DNA from: Nevskia sp035651715
GTDB lineage: Bacteria; Pseudomonadota; Gammaproteobacteria; Nevskiales; Nevskiaceae
Assembly (NCBI GenBank): GCA_035651715.1
Contig: DASRFD010000054.1
Location: 1 to 64,000, forward strand
DNA: 64,000 nt
Reading direction: 5' to 3'
A model generated the notes under the pieces. The model ran no database searches. It worked only from the letters and a program-made list of their open reading frames with translations, and was not told where the DNA came from. Shown here piece by piece: positions 31,576 through 41,051 of this stretch (its first letter is position 1; the number at the start of each line of letters is the position of its first letter). Position numbers and translations under genes: made by a program.

Positions 31576-33039
31576 TTATCCCGGGACCGCAACAGTCTTG
31601 GTCTGCAGGTATTCCTCCAAGCCCTGCACACCCATCTCGCGGCCGATGCCGCTCTGCTTGTAGCCGCCGAACGGCGAGTCCGGGGCGAAGAAGTTGGCGC
31701 CGTTGACATTGAGCGTGCCGCTGCGGATGCGGCGCGCCATGCGCAGCGCCCGCTCCGGGCTGCCGAAGATGGCGCCGGACAGGCCGTAGATCGAGTCGTT
31801 GGCGATGCGCACCGCATCGTCGTCGTCCTCGTAGGCAATGGCGACCAGCACCGGCCCGAAAATTTCCTCCTGGGCGATGCGCATGTCGCTGCGCACGTCG
31901 GCGAACAGGGTCGGCTCCACGTAGAAGCCGCGCGGCAGCCGTGCCGGCTGGCCGCCGCCGCAGACCAGGCGCGCGCCCTCGCGCCGGCCCAGCTCGATGT
32001 ACTCCAGCACCCGCGCCTGCTGCCGCGCGCTGATCAGCGGCCCCATGATCTGCCCTTCGCCATGGGGATCGCCGTACGGCAGTTGCGCGAACGCGTGCTG
32101 CAGGAACTGCACTCCCTCGTCATAGCGCGAGCGCGGCAGCAGCAGGCGGGAGGTGATGGCGCAGCCCTGGCCGGCGTGGTAGCAGACGGCGAAGCCGCTG
32201 AGCAGTGCGGTGTTGAAGTCGGCGTCGTCGAGGATGATGCTGGCGGACTTGCCGCCCAGCTCCAGGAATACGCGCTTGACCGTGGCGGAGGCGGCCGCCA
32301 TGACGCGGCGGCCGGTGGCGGTGGAGCCGGTGAAGGACACCACGTCGACGCGCGGGTCGGCGCAGAGCTGCTCGCCCACGGCGGCCGGATCGGAGGAGGT
32401 CAAAACGTTGAGCACGCCCGGCGGCAGGCATTCGGCCGCGATCCGGCCGATGAAGCTCGCGGTCCACGGCGTCTCCGGCGCGGCCTTGAGCACCACGGTG
32501 CAGCCGGCCGCCAGCGCCGGGCAGAGCTTGGCCATGTTGATCTGGAACGGGAAGTTCCACGGCGAGATCGCCGCGACCACGCCGGCCGCCTCCTTCCACA
32601 GCAGGCGCCTGCTCGGCACGCCCATGGTGTTCACCACCGGCAGCCCGGCCTCCCAGGCGTAGCTGTCGATCAGGCCCAGGTAATAGTCGAGGATGGCGAT
32701 GGGACCGTCGCCCTGGGGGCCGCCGCGGGTGATCGCCATCGGCGCGCCGACCTCGGCCACCACCAGCTCGCACAGGTCCGCCGCGGCCGCGCGCAAGCCG
32801 TCGCGCAGCCGCGCCAGGCACTGCCTGCGCAGCGCGCGGTCGGTCGCCCAGCCGCTCCGGTCGAACGCGCGGCGGGCGGCGGCGATCGCCGCCTCGGCAT
32901 CGGCCGGGCCGGCATCCGCCGCCTCGCCGATGACCTCGCCGGTGGCGGGCGCGATGTTCGGATAGCGGCGGCCGGAAGCGGCTTCCACCAGCCGGCCGTC
33001 GATCAACAGCCGCGCTTCGCCCTGCACCGCCTTGCTCAT
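31576..33039 (-). CDS. NAD(P)-dependent aldehyde dehydrogenase
   Basis: The protein has 487 residues from ATG 33039, preceded by TGGAGGGG. It is an ALDH-superfamily enzyme: ISPWNFPFQINMAKLCPALAAG, the FTGSTATGRR NAD loop, general-base Glu in LELGGKSASI and nucleophile Cys in GQGCAITSR. It oxidises an aldehyde to the acid, probably a product of upstream alcohol dehydrogenation. It heads the ferredoxin-SDR-SDR operon and is divergent from the PQQ dehydrogenase gene, with the second dyad operator between. Confidence 0.9.
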   Translation of the reverse strand: MSKAVQGEARLLIDGRLVEAASGRRYPNIAPATGEVIGEAADAGPADAEAAIAAARRAFDRSGWATDRALRRQCLARLRDGLRAAAADLCELVVAEVGAPMAITRGGPQGDGPIAILDYYLGLIDSYAWEAGLPVVNTMGVPSRRLLWKEAAGVVAAISPWNFPFQINMAKLCPALAAGCTVVLKAAPETPWTASFIGRIAAECLPPGVLNVLTSSDPAAVGEQLCADPRVDVVSFTGSTATGRRVMAAASATVKRVFLELGGKSASIILDDADFNTALLSGFAVCYHAGQGCAITSRLLLPRSRYDEGVQFLQHAFAQLPYGDPHGEGQIMGPLISARQQARVLEYIELGRREGARLVCGGGQPARLPRGFYVEPTLFADVRSDMRIAQEEIFGPVLVAIAYEDDDDAVRIANDSIYGLSGAIFGSPERALRMARRIRSGTLNVNGANFFAPDSPFGGYKQSGIGREMGVQGLEEYLQTKTVAVPG

Positions 33040-33115
33040 GCACCCCTCCAGTCGCGGCGCGGTCCGCGCCGGTGGCGCGGCCGCACGCTTTTCCATGGCC
33101 GGATGCTAGCCGCAT

Positions 33116-33140
33116 AAAACATTTGTGTCAAAATGTTTTT
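33116..33140. promoter_or_regulatory. Dyad operator, copy 2 (between aldehyde and PQQ dehydrogenase genes)
   Basis: Arms AAAACATTT and AAAATGTTTTT flank GTGTC. It differs from copy 1 at one position. It lies between divergent starts, so one bound dimer could control both directions. Confidence 0.78.
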
Positions 33141-33193
33141 TGTCACAGAATCGCCGCGTGGACCGCCGCGCCGCAGCGGCAGGGAGAACAGCG

Positions 33194-35140
33194 ATGGGTT
33201 TGGCGAGAATGCGTCCGCGGCTTGCGGCGCTGCTGCTGGGCTGCGCCTGGGCCGCCGCGCAGGGCGATGCGCCGCGCGCGGCGCAGTGGCCGACCACCGG
33301 CGGCGGCGCGCCGAGCCAGCACTGGTCGCCGCTGGCCGACATCCGCAAGGACAACGTGGCGCAGCTGCGGCTGGCCTGGAGCTACCACGCCGGCGATTTC
33401 TCCAGGGGCGAAAAGAACCACGGCGGCACCGCGCTGCAGGTGACGCCGCTGATGGTCGACGGCACCCTGTACTTCTGCACGCCCTACAACCGCGCCATCG
33501 CGCTGGACGCCGAGACCGGCCGCGAGAAGTGGGTGTTCGACGCCCATCCGAAGCTCGACGGCGTCTATGCGCCGGTGTGCCGCGGCGTCGCCTACTGGGC
33601 CGATGCGCAGGCCGCCGCCGGCACGCCCTGCCGCGCGCGCATCTACATGAACACGCTCGACGCCGGGCTGTGGGCGATCGACGCCGCCTCCGGCCGCGCC
33701 TGCCCGGACTTCGGCGAGCACGGCCGCGTCGACCTGCTGCGCGGCCTCGGCGAGGTGCGGCAGGCCGAGTACTATCCCACCTCGGCGCCGCTGGCGCTGG
33801 ATGGCGTGGTCGTCACCGGCGCGTTCGTCAAGGACGTGCAGCGCCTGCACGCACCGGGCGGCGCCGTGCGCGCCTTCGACGCGCGCAGCGGCGAGCTGAG
33901 GTGGGTGTTCGACCCGGTGCCGCCGGGCATGCACGCGGTGACGGCGGCGGAAGTGAAGCAGGGCGCCATCCTGTCGCGCGGCACTCCCAACGTGTGGGCG
34001 CCGATGGCGGCCGCCCCGGAGCGGCACCTGGTCTACCTGCCCACCGGCAATCCCTCGCCCGACCACTACGGCGGCCGGGAGCGCGGCCAGATGGACTTTT
34101 ACGGCTCTTCGGTGGTGGCGGTGGACTCGGCCAGCGGCGCGGTGCGCTGGCGCTTCCAGACCGTGCACCATGACCTGTGGGACTATGACGTGGCGGCGCA
34201 ACCGGCGCTGTATACGACGCGCGACGGCCGGCCGGCGCTGATCCAGGCCACCAAGCTGGGGCAGGTGTTCCTGCTCGACGCGCTCGACGGCACGCCGCTG
34301 TTCCCGGTGGAGGAGCGGCCGGTGCCGCCGTCCACGGTGCCGGGCGAGACCGCCGCGCCGACCCAGCCGTTCGCCACCCGGCCGGCGCCGCTGGCGCCGC
34401 TGAACCTGACCCGGGACGACCTGTGGGGCTTCACCGCCTACGACCGCGGCAAATGCCGGGCGGCATTCGAGGCGCTGGACTACAAGGGCGTGTTCACCCC
34501 GCCCTCGCTGCGCGGCAGCCTCGAATACCCGGGCCTGGGCGGCGGGGTGAACTGGGGCTCGGTCTCGGTGGACCCGGTGCGCCGGCGCATGGTCGTCAAC
34601 CTGCAGGCCGCGCCCTTCACCCTCAAGCTGGTGCGGCGCCAGGACTACCACGGCGAAGCCAACGGCAGCGATCTGGTCGGCTACGGCCCGCAGGAGAACA
34701 CACCCTACGTGGTGGAGCGCGGTCCCTTCCTGTCGCCGTTCAAGACGCCCTGCTTCAAGCCGCCCTGGGGGCGCATCGTGGCGATCGACCTGGACAGCGG
34801 CGACAAGCTGTGGGAGCACGAGCTGGGCACCCTGCATGGCCTGGCCCCGCTGGTCGGCGACCGCCTGCGCTGGGGCACGCCGAATTCCGGCGGCTCGCTG
34901 CAGACCGCCGGCGGCCTGGTGTTCATCGCCGCAACCATGGACAAGTACCTGCGCGCCTTCGACGCCGACAGCGGCGCCGAGCTGTGGCGCACCGAGCTGC
35001 CCTACGCCGGCAACGCCACGCCGCTGAGCTACCGGGCGCGCGACGGCGGCCGCCAGTTCCTGGTGATCGCCGCCGGCGGCCATGCGCCCCTCGGCACCGA
35101 GCCGGGCGACGCCATCCTGGCCTACGCCCTGGAGCCATAG
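33194..35140 (+). CDS. PQQ-dependent (quinoprotein) dehydrogenase
   Basis: The protein has 648 residues. ATG 33194 follows AGGGAGAAC, and a signal peptide (RLAALLLGCAWAAAQ) directs it to the periplasm. It is a beta-propeller of the membrane-type glucose-dehydrogenase family, with repeated ALDAETGREKWVFD, AFDARSGELRWVFD, AIDLDSGDKLWEHE and AFDADSGAELWRTE blades. VHHDLWDYD and the WGTPNSGGSLQTAGGLVFIAATMD C-terminal region are typical. There is no N-terminal transmembrane bundle, so it is soluble. It probably oxidises an alcohol or hemiacetal. It is followed by the TetR gene (41 nt). Confidence 0.9.
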   Translation: MGLARMRPRLAALLLGCAWAAAQGDAPRAAQWPTTGGGAPSQHWSPLADIRKDNVAQLRLAWSYHAGDFSRGEKNHGGTALQVTPLMVDGTLYFCTPYNRAIALDAETGREKWVFDAHPKLDGVYAPVCRGVAYWADAQAAAGTPCRARIYMNTLDAGLWAIDAASGRACPDFGEHGRVDLLRGLGEVRQAEYYPTSAPLALDGVVVTGAFVKDVQRLHAPGGAVRAFDARSGELRWVFDPVPPGMHAVTAAEVKQGAILSRGTPNVWAPMAAAPERHLVYLPTGNPSPDHYGGRERGQMDFYGSSVVAVDSASGAVRWRFQTVHHDLWDYDVAAQPALYTTRDGRPALIQATKLGQVFLLDALDGTPLFPVEERPVPPSTVPGETAAPTQPFATRPAPLAPLNLTRDDLWGFTAYDRGKCRAAFEALDYKGVFTPPSLRGSLEYPGLGGGVNWGSVSVDPVRRRMVVNLQAAPFTLKLVRRQDYHGEANGSDLVGYGPQENTPYVVERGPFLSPFKTPCFKPPWGRIVAIDLDSGDKLWEHELGTLHGLAPLVGDRLRWGTPNSGGSLQTAGGLVFIAATMDKYLRAFDADSGAELWRTELPYAGNATPLSYRARDGGRQFLVIAAGGHAPLGTEPGDAILAYALEP

Positions 35141-35181
35141 GCCCGGTGTAAACTCCGCGCTGCCAGCATCTCCCCCGAACC

Positions 35182-35796
35182 ATGCCCAAGAAGAACGAAG
35201 CCGAGGTCCTCGGCCGCCAGGCCCTCAAGACGAAGCGGACCCGCGAAAGCCTGATCAACGCCACCATCTCCCTGATCAAGGAGGGCGGCTTCGCCGCCGC
35301 CAGTTCCAGCCGCATCGCCGAGCGTGCCGGCATGACCTGGGGCGCGGCGCAGCACCACTTCGGCTCCAAGGAGGACATCCTCAACGCCATCCTGGCCCTG
35401 TCCTACGAGCGCTTCATCGAGACCATGGCGGCGCCGGGCCTGGACCAGGGCAGCATGGAACAGCGCGTCGGCGGCTTCGTCGACCGCATGTGGACGCACT
35501 ACCAGAGCGACTGGTACCGCGTCTCGCTGGAGATCCTGCTGGCCACGCGCGAGGGGACCGACCACGCCGACCGCGCCTGGGAAGTCCGCCAGGGCAAGGC
35601 GCACCTCAAGGTGGTGCGCCAGGTGTTCCACGATTCGCGCCTGAGCGATGTCCGCATCCAGGAGGTGCTGACATTCACCCATTGCTGCCTCAGCGGGCTG
35701 AGCATCGAGGGCATCTTCGAAACCCAGGTCAAGAACCTGAGCCGCCACCTGCAGCGGATCAAGCAGGCGATGCTGGCGATGCTCCAGGGCAACTGA
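35182..35796 (+). CDS. TetR-family regulator of the oxidation cluster
   Basis: The protein has 204 residues. The N-terminal HTH contains RESLINATISLIKEGGFAAASSSRIAERAGMTWGAAQHHFGSKEDIL, and a variable ligand-binding domain follows. It is directly downstream of the PQQ dehydrogenase gene and thus under the divergent promoter that carries dyad operator 2. Autoregulation and control of both divergent units and the Rieske unit are inferred from the shared 25-bp dyad. The ligand is probably a cluster substrate or CoA ester. Confidence 0.87.
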   Translation: MPKKNEAEVLGRQALKTKRTRESLINATISLIKEGGFAAASSSRIAERAGMTWGAAQHHFGSKEDILNAILALSYERFIETMAAPGLDQGSMEQRVGGFVDRMWTHYQSDWYRVSLEILLATREGTDHADRAWEVRQGKAHLKVVRQVFHDSRLSDVRIQEVLTFTHCCLSGLSIEGIFETQVKNLSRHLQRIKQAMLAMLQGN

Positions 35797-35895
35797 GGGC
35801 GCGCCGGCGGTCGCATCGCGCCTGCACGGCGGGCGCCGCAAGGAGTATGCTCGAAGGCCCGTGCCGCAAGCGGCCCCGCGCCGCAAGGAGCGACC

Positions 35896-36309
35896 ATGGC
35901 CAAGGGCATCCGCAAGGTGGACTACTACGTCCTGCACGCCAACGATGCGCCCGGCGAGGGCGCCCACCTGCTCAAGACCCTCAAGAAGCACAAGGTCAAC
36001 CTGCTGGCGCTGACCGCCTTCCCCACCGGCGGCGGCTCGCAGGTGAGCCTGATCCCGGAAAAGCCGCAGCAGCTGATCGAGCTGGCCAAGCGCTTCGGCT
36101 GGAAGCTGTCGTCGAAGAAAACCGGCTTCCTCGCCCGCGGCAAAGACCGCGCCGGCGCCCTGGTGAAGCTGGCCGGCACCCTGGCCAAGGCCGGCATCAA
36201 CATCACCGCCGTCGATGCCGTCAGCGCCGGCTCGGACCGCTACGCCGCGATCTTCTGGGTCAATCCCAAGGACGTGAACAAGGCTGCCCGCCTGCTTGGC
36301 GCCGGCTGA
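35896..36309 (+). CDS. ACT-domain-like small protein
   Basis: The protein has 137 residues. The C-terminal half (DRAGALVKLAGTLAKAGINITAVDAVSAGSDRYAAIFWV) has the ACT-fold pattern of amino-acid-binding regulatory domains; the N-terminal half may be a second degenerate ACT repeat (GEGAHLLKTLKKHKVNLLALTAFP). There is no enzymatic domain. A ribosome-binding AAGGAG precedes ATG 35896. The function is unknown; stand-alone ACT proteins usually act as ligand sensors. Confidence 0.78.
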   Translation: MAKGIRKVDYYVLHANDAPGEGAHLLKTLKKHKVNLLALTAFPTGGGSQVSLIPEKPQQLIELAKRFGWKLSSKKTGFLARGKDRAGALVKLAGTLAKAGINITAVDAVSAGSDRYAAIFWVNPKDVNKAARLLGAG

Positions 36310-36369
36310 CAAGTGGCGACGGCCCGGCCGCCCTATAGTCGGCCGTCATCCGGCAGGGAGAACAGGGCC

Positions 36370-36855
36370 ATGCGCTTCGTCAGCCGTCTCAACAAGCTGC
36401 TGTGGACGCCGCTGCTGCACGCCAGCGTCTGGGCCACGCGCACGCCGCTGCGCCACCGCCTGATCGGCCGCGGCCTGGAGCGCGGGCTGGGCAGCCTGAC
36501 CATGGCGCTGAAGTCGGCCCGGCCGCAGGCCGACGTGGCGGCGGTGGCGCGCGAATGGCAGCGCATGATGCCCTCGCGCCGCATGGTGCCGATCGTCGAG
36601 GAAATGCCGGACACGGTGATCGCGGAAATCCACGCCCACTGCCCCTACCGCGGCACCGGCAATGTGCAGGGCTGCCAGCGCATGATGGAATACGACCGCA
36701 AGATGCTGGAGACCATCGGCGGCGAGCTGGTGGTGTTGCGCTCGCAGGCCGAGCCGGGGGTCAGCGCCTGCCGGGTGGCGCTGCGCCGCAAAGGCGCGGA
36801 CCTGTCCGATCTGGTGCCCGCGCATACGCGGGCGGGCGGCTCCGCCGGCCGGTGA
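36370..36855 (+). CDS. Hypothetical protein with conserved Cys/His core
   Basis: The protein has 161 residues and begins MRFVSRLNKLLWTPLLHASV, an amphipathic, mildly hydrophobic N-terminus. A middle segment HCPYRGTGNVQGCQRMMEYDRKMLETIGG contains Cys residues that could bind a metal or act catalytically. I do not recognise the family with confidence; it faintly recalls L-2-amino-thiazoline-4-carboxylate hydrolase-type proteins. The ATG follows AGGGAG. It is flanked by ACT and MerR genes, with no clear operon partner. Confidence 0.6.
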   Translation: MRFVSRLNKLLWTPLLHASVWATRTPLRHRLIGRGLERGLGSLTMALKSARPQADVAAVAREWQRMMPSRRMVPIVEEMPDTVIAEIHAHCPYRGTGNVQGCQRMMEYDRKMLETIGGELVVLRSQAEPGVSACRVALRRKGADLSDLVPAHTRAGGSAGR

Positions 36856-36914
36856 CCAGCCGGCGGACGCCGCGCCTTGAGCCCGGACTCAACTCCAGGG
36901 TTTAGACTGCCGGC

Positions 36915-37331
36915 ATGACTTCCTCCACCCGCTTCACCATCGGCCGCCTGGCCAAGGCCGCCGGGGTCAATATCGACACCGTCCGCTTCTACGAGCGCCA
37001 GGGCCTGCTGCAGCCCGCGCCCCGCACCCCGGGCGGCTACCGCGTCTACGGCCCCGCCGACACCCGGCGCCTGCAGTTCATCCGGCGCGCCAAGGCCCTC
37101 GGCTTCTCGCTGGAGGACATCGGCGAGCTGCTGCGCCTGACCGAGGACGGCCACGACCGCGGCGCGGTCAAGGCCATCGCCCAGGGGCGGGTCGCCGACC
37201 TGGAGCAGCGCATCGCCGAGCTGCAGCGGATGCGCTCGGCGCTGGCCCACCATGCCGGGCACTGCTCCGGCCGGGGCGCGGTCCAGGGCTGCCCCATCAT
37301 CCAGGCCCTGCTGGACGATACGGAGGGCTGA
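36915..37331 (+). CDS. MerR-family regulator, metal-type C-terminus
   Basis: The protein has 138 residues. The MerR HTH is FTIGRLAKAAGVNIDTVRFYERQGLLQPAPRTPGGYRVY, followed by a dimerisation helix (VADLEQRIAELQRMRSALAHH). The tail has a cysteine-containing element, HCSGRGAVQGCPIIQALL, similar to metal-responsive MerR/ZntR/CadR proteins. These activate by untwisting promoters with 19-20 bp spacers. No metal exporter gene is adjacent, so its target lies elsewhere. Confidence 0.87.
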   Translation: MTSSTRFTIGRLAKAAGVNIDTVRFYERQGLLQPAPRTPGGYRVYGPADTRRLQFIRRAKALGFSLEDIGELLRLTEDGHDRGAVKAIAQGRVADLEQRIAELQRMRSALAHHAGHCSGRGAVQGCPIIQALLDDTEG

Positions 37332-37429
37332 TCGGCCCCCGGCGTCCCGGAACGATTAGGTCAATGTTCCTACTTTGTCGCCCCGGTGCGCAGGCTTAAG
37401 GTGTGAAGCAGACACCGGAGTCATGTCGT

Positions 37430-39349
37430 ATGGAAGCGAATGTCACCCTGTTTCGAAACGCCACCCTGTTCGACGGCAGCGGCTCGGAGCCGCGTACCGC
37501 CGACCTGCTGGTGCGCGACGGCCGTGTCGCCGCCATCGGCCCCAACCTCGCCGTTCCGGCCGGGGCGCGCAGCATCGACTGCAGCGGCCGCTGGCTGATG
37601 CCCGGCCTGCTCGACATCCACACCCATCTCGACTTGGAAGTCGAACTGGCGCCGGAGCTGCCGGAGGCGGTGCGCCACGGCACCACCACGGTGGTGATGA
37701 GCAACTGCTCGCTCGGCGTGGCCTACGGCAACCAGCGCCGCGGCGATCAGGACCCCATCGTCGACTGCTTTGCCCGCGTCGAGAACGTGCCCAAGCACGT
37801 GCTGCGCAAGGTCGGGGACGCCGTGACCTGGAACGATTCCGGCGACTACCTGGAGCACTTCGAGCGCCTGCCGCTGGGCCCCAACGTGGTGCCGATGATT
37901 CCCCACTCGATGCTGCGCATCGAGGTGATGGGCCTGCAGGATTCGATCAGCCGCGAGCCGACCGAGGACGAGCTGAAGCGGATGGAGGCGCTGCTGGAGA
38001 AGGGCATGCGCGAGGGCTACGCCGGCTTCTCCACCGACGCCCTGCCGTTCCACTACCTCGCCAACCGCCCCAATACGCGCAAGCAGATCCCGACCCAGTT
38101 CGCGCCGTTCTTCGAGCTGAAGCGGCTCACCGCCATCGTGCGGCGCTGGGACCGCGTGTGGCAGGCTACCCCGCCCAAGGACAGCCGCCTCGGCACCCTG
38201 CGCACCTTCCTGCTCAGCAGCGGCCGGCTCTACGGCAAGCGCCTGCGCACCACCGCGGTGGCGGCGATCGACCTGCACACCAACCGCCTGCTGGTGAAGC
38301 TGGCGCTGCGCCTGAGCAAGCTGATCAATTCGAAGCTGGTCGGCGGCCTGTTCCGTTTCCAGGCGCTGTCGGCGCCGTTCAAGCTGTGGAGCGACGGCGT
38401 CATCACGCCGATCGCCGAGGAAATCCCGGAACTGCGCGTGCTCAACGAGTGCGACCTCGACGACCACGCCGGCCGCCTGCGCATCCTCAACGATCCGCAC
38501 TATGTGCGCGCCTTCCGCAGGATGTGGCACAAGGGCAAGCGCGGCTTCAACCTGGCCAACCTGATGCGCATCCTCGGCAACGAGCAGAACGTGCTGAGCC
38601 GCCGCCTCGACGACATGACGGTGGAATCCTGCCCGCTGCCGGGCTGGAGCGGCGAGAAGCTGGAAGCGCCCTACCGCCGCCTGCTGGCCTGGCAGGCCGG
38701 CAGGGGCGCGGCACAGGATGCGGAAGAGGAGGCGTTCTTCAAGACCTTCCCCCATCCCGCCGGCGACGACGCCGACTTCGTGCTGCACCTGCTGCGGCAG
38801 TGGGACACGCGCCTGCGCTGGCATACCACCACCGCCAACCGCGACCCCAGGGTGGTGAAGGACCTGCTGTTCCATCCGCTGACCCTGCCCGGCTTCAACG
38901 ACTCCGGCGCGCACCTGACCAACATGGCCTTCTACGACGGCAACCTGCGCACGCTGAAGATCGCGCAGCAGGACGGCCTGCGCCAGGTCGCCATCGCCGT
39001 GCACCGCATGACGCAGCTGCCGGCGCAGTTCTGGGGCCTCAACAGCGGCCTGCTGGTGCCCGGCGCGCAGGCCGACCTCTGCGTGGTCGAGCCACGGGCG
39101 CTGCGCGCCTGGGAGCCGGAGGCCACCATCCGCTACATCCGCCGCGACCTGTTCGACTGCCACCAGCTGGTCAACCGTCCGGACGGGGTGGTCAGCCAGG
39201 TCATGGTGGCCGGCAAGCTGGCCTGGAACGAGGGCGCCTACACCCCGGCCTACGGCCGCGAGCGCTTCGGCCGCGTGCTGCGCGCCAAGGACCATCCGGC
39301 GGAGCGGGCGCTGGGCCAGGACCGGCCGGGCCTGCGCGAGGCGGCGTAG
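37430..39349 (+). CDS. Amidohydrolase, D-aminoacylase-like
   Basis: The protein has 639 residues. The amidohydrolase metal motif is PGLLDIHTHLD near residue 60, followed by GTTTVVMSNCS and a late SGAHLTNMAFYD with a metal- or substrate-binding Asp. The order matches N-acyl-D-amino-acid deacylases, but a basic insertion (about 215-310, LYGKRLRTTAVAAIDLH...) makes it longer than most (480-550). No signal peptide is evident. The substrate is not predictable. Confidence 0.83.
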   Translation: MEANVTLFRNATLFDGSGSEPRTADLLVRDGRVAAIGPNLAVPAGARSIDCSGRWLMPGLLDIHTHLDLEVELAPELPEAVRHGTTTVVMSNCSLGVAYGNQRRGDQDPIVDCFARVENVPKHVLRKVGDAVTWNDSGDYLEHFERLPLGPNVVPMIPHSMLRIEVMGLQDSISREPTEDELKRMEALLEKGMREGYAGFSTDALPFHYLANRPNTRKQIPTQFAPFFELKRLTAIVRRWDRVWQATPPKDSRLGTLRTFLLSSGRLYGKRLRTTAVAAIDLHTNRLLVKLALRLSKLINSKLVGGLFRFQALSAPFKLWSDGVITPIAEEIPELRVLNECDLDDHAGRLRILNDPHYVRAFRRMWHKGKRGFNLANLMRILGNEQNVLSRRLDDMTVESCPLPGWSGEKLEAPYRRLLAWQAGRGAAQDAEEEAFFKTFPHPAGDDADFVLHLLRQWDTRLRWHTTTANRDPRVVKDLLFHPLTLPGFNDSGAHLTNMAFYDGNLRTLKIAQQDGLRQVAIAVHRMTQLPAQFWGLNSGLLVPGAQADLCVVEPRALRAWEPEATIRYIRRDLFDCHQLVNRPDGVVSQVMVAGKLAWNEGAYTPAYGRERFGRVLRAKDHPAERALGQDRPGLREAA

Positions 39350-39480
39350 CGCCAGGCCGTCCGCGGACTGCAAGTCCCGGGGCGCGCCATGCACGCGGCT
39401 GATGGGCCGCGATCAAAAAGGATCATTTCATGTTGCGGCGGGTCCGCACGTAGGATGCGGATTCACGCCGGAGAAGATCC

Positions 39481-40173
39481 ATGGGCGCCATCTACCTCAT
39501 CCGCCACGGCCAGGCCTCGTTCGGCCGCGCCGACTACGACGAGCTGTCCGCGGTCGGCCATGAACAGGGCCGCATCCTCGGCGCGGCGCTGAAGCAGCGC
39601 CTGCCGCAGGTGGACGCGGTGGTCAGCGGCGGCATGAAGCGCCACCGCCAGACCGCCGCGGCCTGCCTGGAGGCGATGGGGCTGCCGCCGGAAATGCAGG
39701 AGACCAGCGGCTTCCGCGAATACGACCACGACGAGATCATCGTCCGCTACGAGCCGCGCTTCGCCAGGCCGGAGGCGCTGATGACCGAGCTGGCGAAGGC
39801 GCCGGAGCCGCGCCGCGCCTTCCAGGCCATCTTCGGCAAGGCGATGGAGCGCTGGATCGGCGGCGAGCACGACGCCGACTACGGCGAATCCTGGCGCGTC
39901 TTCCACCGCCGCTGCAACGAGGCCCTGGACGGCCTGATCGCCGCGCTCGGCGGCTCGAGGACCGCGCTGGTCTTCACCTCCGGCGGCGTGATCAGCGCCA
40001 TCTGCCGCGAGCTGCTGGACCTGCCCGACCTGCAGGCCTACCGCCTCAACCTGACGCTGGCGAACTGCGGCGTCACCAAGGTGATCTACAGCGAGCGGGC
40101 CAGGTACCTGAGCAGCTTCAACGAGCACGCCCACTTCGAGGGCGCGCACCGCAAACTCATCACCTACCGCTAG
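39481..40173 (+). CDS. Histidine phosphatase (phosphoglycerate-mutase-like) family protein
   Basis: The protein has 230 residues. The catalytic RHG motif is at the N-terminus (IYLIRHGQASFG), with a second Arg in GMKRHRQTA, a conserved Glu in FREYDHDE, and LVFTSGGVISA in place of the more usual second-His motif. The second catalytic His is therefore not obvious. It overlaps no neighbour and is 7 nt upstream of an SDR gene, probably the same operon. The substrate is unknown. Confidence 0.83.
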   Translation: MGAIYLIRHGQASFGRADYDELSAVGHEQGRILGAALKQRLPQVDAVVSGGMKRHRQTAAACLEAMGLPPEMQETSGFREYDHDEIIVRYEPRFARPEALMTELAKAPEPRRAFQAIFGKAMERWIGGEHDADYGESWRVFHRRCNEALDGLIAALGGSRTALVFTSGGVISAICRELLDLPDLQAYRLNLTLANCGVTKVIYSERARYLSSFNEHAHFEGAHRKLITYR

Positions 40174-40180
40174 AGGGCCT

Positions 40181-40927
40181 ATGCGCAAGACCATCCTCAT
40201 CACCGGCGCCAGCTCCGGCCTGGGCGCCGGCATGGCGCGCGAATTCGCCGCCAGGGGCCGCGACCTGGCGCTGTGCGCGCGCCGCGTCGAGCGCCTGGAG
40301 GAGCTGAAAGCCGAGCTGCTGCGCATCAATCCCGCGATCCAGATCTCGATCAAGGCGTTGGACGTGAACGACTACGACAGCGTGTTCGCCGTGTTCCGCG
40401 CCTTCGCCGGAGAGTTCGGCGGCCTCGACCGCATCATCGTCAACGCCGGCATCGGCAAAGGCAAGCCGGTGGGCACCGGCTATTTCTGGGCCAACCGCCA
40501 GACCGCCGAGACCAACTTCGTCGCCGCCCTGGCGCAGTGCGAGGCGGCGGTGGAAATTTTCCGCAAGCAGGGCCACGGGCACCTGGTGATGATCTCCTCG
40601 ATGAGCGCGATGCGCGGCATGCCCGGCAACATCACCACCTACGCCGCCACCAAGGCCGGCGTGGCGGCGCTGACCGAGGGCATCCGCGCCGATCTGCTCA
40701 AAACCAGGATCCGGGTCAGCACCATCTATCCGGGCTACATCCGCAGCGAGATCAACGAGAAGGTCAAGAACACGCCGTTCATGGTCGACACCGCCACCGG
40801 CTGCCGCGCCCTGGTCAAGGCGATCGAGCGGGAGAAAGCGGAAGCCTGCGTACCGACCTGGCCCTGGAACCTGCTGGGCCTGGCAATGCGCAACCTGCCG
40901 CTGAAGCTGGTGGCGAAGATGAACTGA
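40181..40927 (+). CDS. Short-chain dehydrogenase/reductase
   Basis: The protein has 248 residues: TGASSGLG coenzyme motif, VNAG, a Ser in MISSMSAM and Y-x3-K as YAATK. It resembles the YdfG/YqjQ type that acts on varied ketones and alcohols. It starts 7 nt after the histidine-phosphatase gene. The substrate is unknown. Confidence 0.87.
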   Translation: MRKTILITGASSGLGAGMAREFAARGRDLALCARRVERLEELKAELLRINPAIQISIKALDVNDYDSVFAVFRAFAGEFGGLDRIIVNAGIGKGKPVGTGYFWANRQTAETNFVAALAQCEAAVEIFRKQGHGHLVMISSMSAMRGMPGNITTYAATKAGVAALTEGIRADLLKTRIRVSTIYPGYIRSEINEKVKNTPFMVDTATGCRALVKAIEREKAEACVPTWPWNLLGLAMRNLPLKLVAKMN

Positions 40928-41051
40928 ATGCTGTCATCCTCGGCGCTGCGAAGGATCCGGCTGCGCGGGGCCGGGACCTCACGACGCCCGGGATCCTAAA
41001 TCATTTACCCTGGGCGGCGGAAAACGACCAGAAGCCGCGCGGGGGGAGCCG

